Part shown: positions 40,842 to 49,226 of the stretch, piece by piece | Position numbering within the stretch: position 1 is the first letter of the stretch | Layout: the number at the start of each line of letters is the position of its first letter | Made by a program: the position numbers and the translations under genes | DNA from: Antribacter soli | GTDB taxonomy: Bacteria > Actinomycetota > Actinomycetes > Actinomycetales > Cellulomonadaceae | Length of the DNA: 64,000 nucleotides | Reading direction: 5' to 3' | Assembly (NCBI RefSeq): GCF_021568775.1 | Contig: NZ_JAKGSG010000056.1 | Coordinates: 1 to 64,000, forward strand | Notes under the pieces: model-generated | Seen by the model: the letters and a program-made list of their open reading frames with translations, nothing else | Told to the model about the DNA's origin: nothing | Database searches by the model: none

Positions 40842-42587
40842 TCACACGCAGGGCGATCCCTCGTCCCACGCGCCCTTGACGTCGGCGCCCGGGCGGGACC
40901 CGAGCGTCCACCACAGCGCGGTGTGGTTGACCCCCGCGCGGGAGACCACGTCGCCCTTGAAGTAGGCGGTCCCGGCGGACCAGGCCGGGCCGCACGCGGC
41001 CGGTGCGGGCGCCGGCGTGACCGTGCCCGTCGGCTGCCACGGGCCGAACGAGGCACCGGGCTCCTGGTTGCGGGTCCACCACTTCGCGGCGTACTCGACG
41101 CCGTCGTGCGTCACGACGTCGCCCTTGGTGTACACGCCGGCGGCGTACCAGGGGTCGGAGGCGTCGGCAGCGACGAGCGGGCCCGGCGTCGAGAGGCGCA
41201 GGGTGTCGGCGAGCGCCGAGCCGAGCTCGTTCTCGTGGTCCCCGGTGATGTCCCAGAAGAACGCGCCACCGTAGCCGCTGGTCGCGACCCACTCGGCCTT
41301 GTCCGTCACGGAGCGGGGCGTGTCGAGGCTCCACCACTCGTTGCCGTCCCAGCGGTACGCGGCGCCGGCGGTCTCGTCGTAGTACTCCTCCCCGACGGAA
41401 CGCAGGAGGTTGTAATTGCGGGTGCCGATCGGGGCGCCCGCGGCGGCGCCCGGCGTCGGGTCGGTCACGCCGGACCAGCCTTGCCCGTACGCGGCGAGGC
41501 CGAGGTTGATCTGGTCGTCGCGGTAGCCGGCGGCCCGGTAGGCGCCGAGGAGGTCGTCCGCGGCAAGACCCCAGTTGGCCCACGAGCCGGGCGTGTCGGG
41601 CCACTCGTACTTGTGCAGGTTGCCCTGGTGACCGGTCCGGTCCGCGACCCAGGTGCCGTGGTAGTCGTAGCCCTGGACGTTGAGGAAGTCGATCACGGCG
41701 GACAGGCGCGGGTTGACCCAGCCGCCGTTGGTCCGCGGCCACCAGCCGGCCGGCGCGAAGCCGGTGAGCAGGTAGTCCTCGCCGGTCTCGGCGCCCACGG
41801 CGTCGAGCCGCGCACGGAGCAGCTCCATGAACGCGAGGAAGTTCTCCTGGTCCTCCTCGGGGCGCGGGCTCGGGTGCTCGCCGTCGGCCCCCGGCCACTC
41901 CCAGTCGATGTCGATGCCGTCGAAGATCCCGGCCGCGACGCCCTCGCCGCCCTGCGCGCCGTACACCGGCAGGTTGCCGCGGATGTACAGGTCGATGCAC
42001 GACTCGACGAGGCGGGCCCGGCTCTCGGGCGTGGCGACGGCGTCGGAGTAGTTGTCCGACCAGGTCCAGCCGCCGATCGAGATGAGGATCTTCAGCTCCG
42101 GCGCGACGGCCTTGAGCTCGCGGAGCTGGTTGAAGTTGCCGGCCAGCGCCTGGCCGGCGGTGTCACCGACCCCGTCGACGGAGTCCTCCGCGGCCACGAG
42201 GTGCAGGTAGTCGGCGTCGGGGTCGCCGTCGATGCCCTCCGGGCCCACGGTGTCGGCGATGTCGCACACCAGGTCGCTGGTGATGTTGCCGAAGGCGTAG
42301 TTGAGGTGCGTCAGGTCGGAGACGGCACCGGTGCGGACGAGGTCCGCGACCTGGTAGTCGCCGCCCGGCGGCACCCAGGCCGGGAAGTAGCCGACAGCGT
42401 TGTAACCGTTGATGCCGTCGGGGTCCGGCGCGACGGTGCCCGAGGACGTCCCGGGCGCCTTCTGGGGCGCGGCTGCGGTCGCGCTCAACGCGGCGGGGCC
42501 GAGGGTGAGGGTCACGATGAGGCCTGCGGCGGCTGAGCCTTGGAGGATGCCGCGGAGTCGTCGGCGATCTGATTGCTGCTCGGACAT
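40842..42587 (-). CDS. Secreted GH18 chitinase with two C-terminal chitin-binding (CBM5/12) domains
   Basis: A 581-residue exported chitinase. The signal peptide covers residues 1-35. The GH18 barrel runs from about 55 to 470, with LKILISIGGWTWSDNYSDA and the catalytic DGIDIDWEWPG (last Glu is the acid). YDYHGTW and GQGWSGV are further barrel motifs. Two CBM5/12 modules follow: WYAAGVYTKGDVVTHDGVEY...WWTRNQEPG and WSAGTAYFKGDVVSRAGVNH...WWTLGSRPG. It degrades chitin outside the cell. Confidence 0.94.
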   Translation of the reverse strand: MSEQQSDRRRLRGILQGSAAAGLIVTLTLGPAALSATAAAPQKAPGTSSGTVAPDPDGINGYNAVGYFPAWVPPGGDYQVADLVRTGAVSDLTHLNYAFGNITSDLVCDIADTVGPEGIDGDPDADYLHLVAAEDSVDGVGDTAGQALAGNFNQLRELKAVAPELKILISIGGWTWSDNYSDAVATPESRARLVESCIDLYIRGNLPVYGAQGGEGVAAGIFDGIDIDWEWPGADGEHPSPRPEEDQENFLAFMELLRARLDAVGAETGEDYLLTGFAPAGWWPRTNGGWVNPRLSAVIDFLNVQGYDYHGTWVADRTGHQGNLHKYEWPDTPGSWANWGLAADDLLGAYRAAGYRDDQINLGLAAYGQGWSGVTDPTPGAAAGAPIGTRNYNLLRSVGEEYYDETAGAAYRWDGNEWWSLDTPRSVTDKAEWVATSGYGGAFFWDITGDHENELGSALADTLRLSTPGPLVAADASDPWYAAGVYTKGDVVTHDGVEYAAKWWTRNQEPGASFGPWQPTGTVTPAPAPAACGPAWSAGTAYFKGDVVSRAGVNHTALWWTLGSRPGADVKGAWDEGSPCV

Positions 42588-42986
42588 GCTGCTCCTTGCG
42601 GTGCGTCGGCGGTGCGGGCCGGTCCGTCCCGGCCGGCCCGCGGTCGGGCTGCTGTGCTTCGACGTGGTTGTCCTCGCCTGAGACCGGAGTGCAGCGCAGG
42701 GTGAGGGCCGAGGAACGAGGCACTCGCCCGGAGCGGAACGCAGGGCTCAGGCGACCAAAACGACGTGCGACCCGGACCTCGCTGTCCAGGTGGGACGACG
42801 TTAGCGGTGTGAACCGGATTACGCCAGAGTCCTAGCGAAAGAGTCCTACCGAATTCGTCGCGGGCCCGACCTGTGGCGCAGGCCTCATAGGAACGGCACA
42901 GGCCGGCACCAGGGTCCGCATGGGCGGACAGCGTTCTCTAAGGGTTCAGGTGAGAGTCACCTCCTGTTCACCCCCGGAGCCACCCC
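42588..42986. other. Divergent intergenic region between chitinase and DUF4956 operon
   Basis: About 400 bases without a supported gene. It should hold the promoters of both neighbours, although no strong -35/-10 pair was recognised. The main recognisable item is a copy of the 52-bp dispersed repeat at 42689-42740. No chitinase-type direct-repeat operator was found. Confidence 0.6.
42689..42740. repeat. Dispersed intergenic repeat, copy 2 (52 bp)
   Basis: This stretch equals 13695-13746 at 51 of 52 bases; the single change weakens the small GCGAG/CTCGC stem. It lies about 100 bases upstream of the chitinase gene. A 29-kb distance between copies and intergenic location fit a REP-like or decayed mobile repeat. 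Confidence 0.8.
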
Positions 42987-43622
42987 ATGTCGCCAGTCCT
43001 GCTCTACGCGGTCGACCTCGTCGCCGTCGCCATCCTCGTGTTCGCCCTCTACTTCCCCCGCCACCGGCGGCGCGACCTCGTCGTCGCGTACCTGGGCGTG
43101 AACGTCGGCGTGCTCGCGGTCGCCTCGACGCTGGCGGCGAGCTCGGTGGCAGCGGGCCTGGGGCTCGGGCTCTTCGGCGTCCTGTCGATCATCCGCCTGC
43201 GCTCCTCGGAGCTGTCGCAGCACGAGGTGGCCTACTACTTCGCCGCCCTCGCGCTCGGCCTCCTCGGCGGCCTCGGCACCAGCGCCGGCTGGCTCGGGGT
43301 CGCGGGCACCGCGCTGATCCTCGTCGTCATGGCGTTCGCCGACCACCCCCGCCTGCTCGCGCGGCACCAGAGCCAGACCGTGATGCTCGATCGAGCGGTG
43401 AGCGACCAGGCGGAGCTCGTCGTACGCCTCGAGCAGGTGCTCGGCGGGCGCGTGCACTCCGCGTCGGTGCAGCGGCTGGACCTCGTGAACGACACCACGC
43501 TCGTCGACGTGCGGTACACGCTGCCCGAGGGCGGCCGGGGCCCGGCCCACCGCGCCCCGGTCGTCGGGCAGGCGACGGCCCCGACGTCGGACCACACCGC
43601 GCTGCAGGGGGTGTCCCGATGA
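42987..43622 (+). CDS. DUF4956 membrane protein
   Basis: A 211-residue protein. Four hydrophobic segments occupy residues 4-115 (LLYAVDLVAVAILVFALYF, VVAYLGVNVGVLAVASTLA, GLGLGLFGVLSIIRLRSSEL, AALALGLLGGLG...). The soluble C-terminal part is ferredoxin-like. The SIIRLRSSELSQHEVAYYFAALALGL core is the family signature. DUF4956 genes very often sit beside VTC-type polyphosphate polymerases, as here with an ATGA overlap. A role as membrane partner of that enzyme is inferred. Confidence 0.88.
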   Translation: MSPVLLYAVDLVAVAILVFALYFPRHRRRDLVVAYLGVNVGVLAVASTLAASSVAAGLGLGLFGVLSIIRLRSSELSQHEVAYYFAALALGLLGGLGTSAGWLGVAGTALILVVMAFADHPRLLARHQSQTVMLDRAVSDQAELVVRLEQVLGGRVHSASVQRLDLVNDTTLVDVRYTLPEGGRGPAHRAPVVGQATAPTSDHTALQGVSR

Positions 43623-44410
43623 TCGCCACCGCCCTCGCCGGCCACGCCCCGGTCGACCTGGACGAGCTCAACGCCACGGCGGCGCTGCAGACCCGTCGCG
43701 ACCGCAAGTACGTCCTCACGCAGGACGAGTGCCGGGCTCTCCTCGCCGGCCTCGACCCCGCGACGCGGGTCCTCGAGATCGACGGCGCGCGCGACTTCGC
43801 CTACGAGTCGACGTACTTCGACACCCCCGACCTCGCCGCCTTCCACCTCGCCGCCGGCCGCCGCCGGCGCCGCTTCAAGGTCCGCACCCGCACCTACGTC
43901 GACTCCGGGGCGTGCTTCGTCGAGGTGAAGACCCGGGCGGCCCGCGGCACCACCGTGAAGGAGCGCCAGGTGCACGACGACGTCGCGGTCCGCCTCGGCG
44001 CGGACGGCACCTTCGTCGACGCCCGCCTCGCGGAGGCCGGCGTGGCGGGCCCGCCGGCCCACGCGCTCGTCCCTACCCTGCGGTCCTCCTACCGGCGCAC
44101 CACCCTCCTGCTGCCGGACGCGCGGGTCACGCTCGACACCGGGCTGACCTGGGACGTGCCCGCCGGATCGGCCCGCGCCGGCCTCGGCGAGCTGGTCGTC
44201 GTCGAGACGAAGACGGGCGGCCCCGGGCCGTCGTCGGCGGACCGCCTCCTGTGGCGGTCGGGTCACCGGCCCGACCGCATCTCCAAGTACGCGACCGGGC
44301 TCGCGCTCCTGCGCCCCGGCCTCCCCGACGCCCCCTGGCGTCGCCTGATCCGGCACCGCCTCGTCACCGTCGCGGCCACCCCCAACGTTTCCACCGAGAG
44401 GACCGTCTGA
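43619..44410 (+). CDS. VTC-domain polyphosphate polymerase-like protein
   Basis: A 263-residue tunnel-fold enzyme of the VTC/CYTH type. The family's basic tunnel residues and acidic metal ligands are visible: TRRDRKYVLT, YESTYFDTPDL, RRRRFKVRTRTY, FVEVKTRAARGTTVKER, SSYRRTTLLL, LVVVETKT and RISKYATGLALL. In yeast, VTC makes polyphosphate from ATP. The bacterial substrate is less sure. The start at ATG 43619 overlaps the DUF4956 stop and its stop overlaps the next start, so the three genes form one operon. Confidence 0.88.
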   Translation: MIATALAGHAPVDLDELNATAALQTRRDRKYVLTQDECRALLAGLDPATRVLEIDGARDFAYESTYFDTPDLAAFHLAAGRRRRRFKVRTRTYVDSGACFVEVKTRAARGTTVKERQVHDDVAVRLGADGTFVDARLAEAGVAGPPAHALVPTLRSSYRRTTLLLPDARVTLDTGLTWDVPAGSARAGLGELVVVETKTGGPGPSSADRLLWRSGHRPDRISKYATGLALLRPGLPDAPWRRLIRHRLVTVAATPNVSTERTV

Positions 44411-46026
44411 TGCGTATCACCCGCCCCCGTCCCCTGCTCAGCGCCGCCCTCGCCGGGACGCTCGTCTTCGGCGCCCTCGCGGGCTGCAGTGCCGTCGCCG
44501 CGACCGAGACGACGACCACCACCACGACGGAGTCCACCGAGACGGACACGTCCACGGGGACCACGACCACCGCGGTGGCGCTCGACGTCACCGAAGCCCT
44601 GGCCGACAACAAGGACTACACGGAGACCGCCGCCCTGGCGGACGAGACGTGGGACGCCTCCGACGAGGTCGCGATCACCCTGGAGGGCGACACCGCGAGC
44701 GCCTCCGGCGACGGCGTCACCGTGGACGGCTCGACCGTGACGATCACGGCCCCCGGCACGTACCGGATCAGCGGCACGCTCACCGACGGGCAGATCGTGG
44801 TGTCGTCGGCCGTCGAAGGCGTGGTCCGGCTCGTCCTGGACGGCGCCGACATCACCAGCTCGACGACTTCCGCGATCGCGGTCATGGAGGCCGACAAGGT
44901 GTCCGTCGTGCTGGCGGACGGCACCCAGAACAGCCTCGAGGACGCCTCGACCTACGAGTACGCGGACGGCGAGGACGAGCCGAACGCAGCCCTGTTCTCC
45001 GCCGCGGACCTCGTGATCTCCGGCGGCGGCTCGCTCGACGTGACGGGCAGCTCGAACGACGGCATCGCCTCCGAGGACGAGCTCGTGATCGCGGGCGGCA
45101 CCATCACGGTGACCGCCGTCGACGACGGCGTGCGCGGCAAGGACTACCTGGTGGTCACGGGCGGCACGCTCGACGTGACCGCCCAGGGCGACGGCCTCAA
45201 GTCCGACAACGAGGACGGCACGGACGACGACGGCGACACCGTCGGCTACATCGCCTTCCTCGGGGGCGACGTCACGGTGAGCTCCGGCGACGACGGCGTC
45301 CACGCCGAGTCGGACCTCGTGATCGGCGACGGGACCCTCACGGTGACGGAGGCCGTCGAGGGCCTGGAGGGTGCGCACATCCTTGTGGCGGGCGGGACCG
45401 TCGACGTCACCGCTTCCGACGACGGCCTCAACGCCGCGGGCGCGACGAGCACCACGACCGACGACACGACGGCGGAGAACGCCGCGGCGACCGCCCCCGA
45501 GCCGCCGGCCGGCGGCCCCGGCGGCGGTGGCGGCGGGACGGGCGGCGAGGCCGCGGGCGACTTCTCGCTCGCGATCACCGGCGGCACCCTGACCGTCGAC
45601 GCCGGTGGCGACGGCCTGGACTCGAACGGCACGTTCACGATCACGGGCGGTGACATCACCGTCTTCGGCCCGACCAGCGACGGGAACGGCGCCCTCGACA
45701 GCCAGGGCACCTTCACGGTCGACGGCGGCACGGTGATCGCCGTGGGCTCCGCCGGGATGGCGCAGAGCCCGGGCGCCTCGTCCGCTCAGGGCTGGGTCGC
45801 GGCCACGTTCGACACCCTCTCGGCGGGCACCGTGCTCCAGGTGACGGACGCGGACGGCACCGTGGTCGCCGAGGTCACGCTGACCAAGGACACCCGGTCG
45901 GTGGTCCTCTCCGGCGCCGAGGTGCAGGACGGCGCCACCTACACCGTCGTCGCCGACGGCAGCGAGGTGGCGACGGCCACGGCCGGCGAGGCGGTGGCCG
46001 GCGGTATGGGCGGCATGCGCCCCTGA
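44410..46026 (+). CDS. Lipoprotein with Cthe_2159-like carbohydrate-binding beta-helix domain
   Basis: A 538-residue exported protein. The signal ends in a lipobox (FGALAGCSAVAA, Cys26 region), followed by a Thr-rich linker. The body is a repeated beta-helix built on units such as DLVISGGGSLDVTGSSNDGIASEDELVIAGGTITV, with Asp/Gly-rich turns that may bind calcium. The Thermoclostridium protein Cthe_2159 of this fold binds cellulose and pectin-like acids. A Gly-rich loop (GGPGGGGGGTGGEAAG) near 380 and a Gly/Met end are unusual. The last gene of the DUF4956-VTC operon. Confidence 0.82.
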   Translation: MRITRPRPLLSAALAGTLVFGALAGCSAVAATETTTTTTTESTETDTSTGTTTTAVALDVTEALADNKDYTETAALADETWDASDEVAITLEGDTASASGDGVTVDGSTVTITAPGTYRISGTLTDGQIVVSSAVEGVVRLVLDGADITSSTTSAIAVMEADKVSVVLADGTQNSLEDASTYEYADGEDEPNAALFSAADLVISGGGSLDVTGSSNDGIASEDELVIAGGTITVTAVDDGVRGKDYLVVTGGTLDVTAQGDGLKSDNEDGTDDDGDTVGYIAFLGGDVTVSSGDDGVHAESDLVIGDGTLTVTEAVEGLEGAHILVAGGTVDVTASDDGLNAAGATSTTTDDTTAENAAATAPEPPAGGPGGGGGGTGGEAAGDFSLAITGGTLTVDAGGDGLDSNGTFTITGGDITVFGPTSDGNGALDSQGTFTVDGGTVIAVGSAGMAQSPGASSAQGWVAATFDTLSAGTVLQVTDADGTVVAEVTLTKDTRSVVLSGAEVQDGATYTVVADGSEVATATAGEAVAGGMGGMRP

Positions 46027-46051
46027 CCGAGCTGCTCACCCCGGCAGCACG

Positions 46052-46093
46052 ACGCCGGAGCGCACCTTCCGTACGGGAGGTGCGCTCCGGCGT
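46052..46093. terminator. Bidirectional terminator hairpin between convergent genes
   Basis: ACGCCGGAGCGCACCT (46052-46067) pairs perfectly with AGGTGCGCTCCGGCGT (46078-46093); three further pairs can form toward the loop. It lies exactly between the lipoprotein stop (46026) and the GH43 stop (46097). Confidence 0.8.
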
Positions 46094-46096
46094 GTG

Positions 46097-47545
46097 TCAG
46101 TAGACGTACGGCCAGCCCTCGGAGTCGTAGGCGAGCAGGTTGATGCCGAGCAGGGCCGTGCCGGCGTCGTTGTAGTAGTGGTAGAAGAGCACGTCGGCGT
46201 CAGTGTCCGCGAGGACGGCCTGGTGGCCGGTCCCGTGGAACGACCCGTGTCCGGCGAGGACCTCCGTGCCGCCGCCCGACGTCATCGCGACGCCGTTCCG
46301 GTCCGCGTACGGGCCGTTGACCGAGGTGGAGCGGCCGACCATCGTGCGGTACGTGCTGCTGGCACCCTGGCAGCAGGCGTCGAAGGACACGAACAGGTAG
46401 TAGTAGCCGTTGCGGTAGTGGATCGTCGGCGCCTCGATCGCGCCGCCGCCGCGGCCGGCGATGCTCGAGAACGACGAGCCGGAGCGCAGGCCTGTGGACG
46501 AGTCGATGCGGATCATCTTGATGCCCGACCAGAAGGAGCCGAGGCTCAGCCACCAGGCGCCCGACTGGTCGATCACCAGGTTCGGGTCGATGGCGTTCCA
46601 GTCGTCCGAGGTGGTCGACGCGATGACGAGCCCCTGGTTGGTCCAGCTTCCCGCCGCACCCGTCGTGCTCGTCGCGAGGAAGATCGCCGAGCTGTTCGAC
46701 CCGAACGTCGAGGCCGAGTAGTACATGTAGTACTTCCCGTTCGCGTACGTGATATCGGGCGCCCAGACGGTGTTGCTGTTGTTCGTGTAGCCGTAGACCC
46801 AGGACATGCCGTTCGGGAAGGCCACCCCGGCGCTGCTCCACGCGGTGCGGTCGGTCGACGTCTTGAGCGTGATGTTGTCGCCCGTGTGCGCCAGGAGGTA
46901 CGTGCCGTCCGGCTTCTTCACCACCTCGGGGTCGTGCACGGTGGTGACCCCGGAGACGACGCCGGGGTTCGGGTAGGTCACCGTGGCGACTCGGATCATC
47001 TGCCACTGCTGGTTGTCGGCGTTGGTGTCGGTGAACTGCGAGACGCGCCCGCCGTCGGCCGTGGACCACTCCCACACCTCGAGCGCCTTGCCGCTGTTGC
47101 GGTTCAGGAGCTGGACGTAGCCGGTCGCCACGTCCTGGACGCTGAACTGCTGGTTGGTCCCGTTGTTGTCGGCCCACTGCACGACGTTGGCGCCGTCGGC
47201 CGTCGACTTGCCCGAGATGTCGATGACCTTGCCGCTGTTCCGCGACTGCAGGCGGTAATAGCCGCTGCCCGAGCTGACGAACCGCCACTGCTGCCAGGCG
47301 CCGTTGTTGCGGCTCCACTGGTCGATGGCGGCGCCGTCCGCCGTGGATCGGTCGAAGACGTCGAGCGCCTTGCCGCTGTTGCGGTTCACCAGCACGTACC
47401 AGGCGTTGGTGTCGATGGTGGCGGCCGCAGCCGGGGCGACCGACACCGGGGCCACCAGCTGAGCGAAGGTGACGGCGACGACGGCGAGCAGCGTCAGTGC
47501 TGCCCGGATGCCGCGTCGCCAGGGGAAATCACGCGTTGCTTCCAT
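46097..47545 (-). CDS. Secreted GH43 enzyme with N-terminal ricin-type (CBM13) lectin domain
   Basis: A 482-residue exported enzyme. The signal peptide covers residues 1-42. A ricin-type trefoil lies at about 45-180, with three similar repeats each built on NRNSGK(A/V)(L/I) and ending in a Gln-x-Trp/Phe motif (QQWRF, NQQFSV, QQWQM). The GH43 domain follows: TTVHDPEVVKKPDG (base Asp), DWNAIDPNLVIDQ (second Asp), IEAPTIHYR (acid Glu) and FVSFDACCQG, as in endo-arabinanases. Unlike the 39318 gene the binding domain comes first. A perfect LacI-like operator precedes the gene. Confidence 0.9.
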   Translation of the reverse strand: MEATRDFPWRRGIRAALTLLAVVAVTFAQLVAPVSVAPAAAATIDTNAWYVLVNRNSGKALDVFDRSTADGAAIDQWSRNNGAWQQWRFVSSGSGYYRLQSRNSGKVIDISGKSTADGANVVQWADNNGTNQQFSVQDVATGYVQLLNRNSGKALEVWEWSTADGGRVSQFTDTNADNQQWQMIRVATVTYPNPGVVSGVTTVHDPEVVKKPDGTYLLAHTGDNITLKTSTDRTAWSSAGVAFPNGMSWVYGYTNNSNTVWAPDITYANGKYYMYYSASTFGSNSSAIFLATSTTGAAGSWTNQGLVIASTTSDDWNAIDPNLVIDQSGAWWLSLGSFWSGIKMIRIDSSTGLRSGSSFSSIAGRGGGAIEAPTIHYRNGYYYLFVSFDACCQGASSTYRTMVGRSTSVNGPYADRNGVAMTSGGGTEVLAGHGSFHGTGHQAVLADTDADVLFYHYYNDAGTALLGINLLAYDSEGWPYVY

Positions 47546-47566
47546 GGAACCTCCTCGTCGAGGTGA

Positions 47567-47582
47567 ATGTGAGCGCTCACAT
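47567..47582. promoter_or_regulatory. LacI-family operator palindrome upstream of the ricin-GH43 gene
   Basis: ATGTGAGCGCTCACAT is a perfect 16-base palindrome 22 bases upstream of the start codon, between start and likely promoter. It has the central CG and the TGTGAGCGCTCACA form of LacI/CebR-type sites. Sugar-dependent repression is likely; the regulator gene is not in the window. Confidence 0.7.
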
Positions 47583-47693
47583 GAGCGGGCCAAGTTTCCA
47601 TCGTTGTAGAGCCGGGCGTCAAGGGGTGATTCCCGGGCGCCGCCGGGACGGCCACGCCCGGGGCCGCCGTCCCGCTGGAAGTACGCTCGACGC

Positions 47694-48569
47694 GTGCAGC
47701 CCACCCCGCGCCCCACCACCTGGCATCCGGAACCCGTCGAGGTGGCCCTCACCACGATGGACGACGCCGTGCGTGTGCTCGCAGGCCTGCGCATCACGGC
47801 GCTGACCGGCGCGGGGGTCTCCACGGACTCCGGCATCCCCGACTACCGCGGCCCCGACTCGCCCCCGCGCAACCCGATGACGTACCAGCAGTTCGTGCAG
47901 GACGAGGCGTTCCGCCGGCACTACTGGGCACGCAACCACGTGGGCTGGCAGCACATGCACCGCACCCACCCCAACGCCGGCCACCGCGCCCTCGTGCGCC
48001 TCGAGGAACGCGGGCTGCTCGCCGGGATCGTCACGCAGAACGTGGACCTCCTGCACGAGGACGCTGGCTCCCGGAACGTGATCGACCTGCACGGACGCTA
48101 CGACCGCGTCGTGTGCCTGCAGTGCCGGCGCGTCGTGTCCCGCGAGCACCTCGCCGAGCGGCTGACCGCGCTCAACCCCGGGTTCCTCGAGTCCGTCGCG
48201 AACGACGTCGCGGACATCGAGATCGCGCCCGACGCCGACGCCGTCATCGAGGCGACCTCCCACTTCCGGCCCGCGCCGTGCGAGTTCTGCGGCGGCGTCC
48301 TCAAGCCAGAGATCGTGTACTTCGGCGAGAACGTGCCTCGCGCGCGGGTCGAGGCCGCGTTCGCGCTCGTCGATGACGGCGACGCGCTCCTCGTGGCCGG
48401 CTCGTCGCTGACCGTCATGAGCGGGCTGCGCTTCGTCCGGCACGCCGCTCGGGCGGGCAAGCCGGTCGTGATCGTCAACCGCGGCATCACGCGCGGCGAC
48501 GTCCACGCGACGGTCAAGGTCGACGCCGGGACGAGCGAGGTGCTGGCGCAGCTCGCGGACCTGCTCTGA
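47694..48569 (+). CDS. Sirtuin-type NAD-dependent protein deacetylase
   Basis: A 291-residue deacylase. NAD-binding motifs GAGVSTDSGIPDYRG, TQNVDLLH and GSSLTVMSG are intact, with the catalytic His in DLHGRY. The zinc module has CLQC and CEFC pairs separated by a 55-residue insert, longer than in E. coli CobB. GTG at 47694 is used. It removes acyl groups from lysines using NAD, possibly controlling acyl-CoA metabolism. It stands alone on the plus strand. Confidence 0.92.
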   Translation: MQPTPRPTTWHPEPVEVALTTMDDAVRVLAGLRITALTGAGVSTDSGIPDYRGPDSPPRNPMTYQQFVQDEAFRRHYWARNHVGWQHMHRTHPNAGHRALVRLEERGLLAGIVTQNVDLLHEDAGSRNVIDLHGRYDRVVCLQCRRVVSREHLAERLTALNPGFLESVANDVADIEIAPDADAVIEATSHFRPAPCEFCGGVLKPEIVYFGENVPRARVEAAFALVDDGDALLVAGSSLTVMSGLRFVRHAARAGKPVVIVNRGITRGDVHATVKVDAGTSEVLAQLADLL

Positions 48570-49226
48570 TCAGCGGTCCGGGACGACGTCGAGGAGGTCG
48601 CAGAGCTGGGAGCGAACCTCCGCCAGAAAGCCGCTCTCGCGCCCCAGGTCGGCCCGCAGCGCACCGACGGACGCGGAGCGCAACGCAGCCTCCACGGCCG
48701 TGAGCGTCTCCGCGAGGTCCCGGCGCCGGTTGTATCCGTGTGCCGCTTCGCGCCACCGGTGCAGGCGCGCTACGACCGGGGCGTCGGTGCGCCGTGCGAG
48801 AGCGCCGGAGACCAGCGCGGCGTCCACTGCGGACACGACGATGCGAGGGCTGACGCGCGTCACGGCGTCCTGCCCGGCGGATGGTTCCAGCTCCTGCAGC
48901 CGCAGGTCGATGGCCAGGAGATTCACCGTGAGCTCGTAGCGGACCGAGGCGAACAGCTCCGCCCTGCGCTCCGCCTCGGTGTTGAGCCTCTCGACCAGCA
49001 GGCCGGTCACGCCCGCGACGAGGGTCAGGGAGTTGACCGCAGGTTCCCAGCGTGGCGGGTCGGGCCAGACGAACCACAGGATGCCGAGTACGAACGCCAC
49101 GGAGAGCAGGCCGTACGTCACGACGGCGACCGCCAGGCGGCGAGTCGTCGCCCACCTCCGGCTCAGCCAGGTCTCGGCGACCCGGCGAAACGGGCGGCGC
49201 AGCGCGTCGCCGACGCGCGACAGCAT
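48570..49226 (-). CDS. Hypothetical membrane protein coupled to an EgtD-like methyltransferase
   Basis: A 218-residue protein. A basic N-terminus (residues 1-28) is followed by two hydrophobic segments (about 30-52, LAVAVVTYGLLSVAFVLGILWFVW, and about 62-78) and then a long helical cytoplasmic domain with many Arg, Glu and Leu. No family is recognised. Its start ATG shares one base with the stop of the methyltransferase gene, so the pair is translated together. Confidence 0.7.
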   Translation of the reverse strand: MLSRVGDALRRPFRRVAETWLSRRWATTRRLAVAVVTYGLLSVAFVLGILWFVWPDPPRWEPAVNSLTLVAGVTGLLVERLNTEAERRAELFASVRYELTVNLLAIDLRLQELEPSAGQDAVTRVSPRIVVSAVDAALVSGALARRTDAPVVARLHRWREAAHGYNRRRDLAETLTAVEAALRSASVGALRADLGRESGFLAEVRSQLCDLLDVVPDR

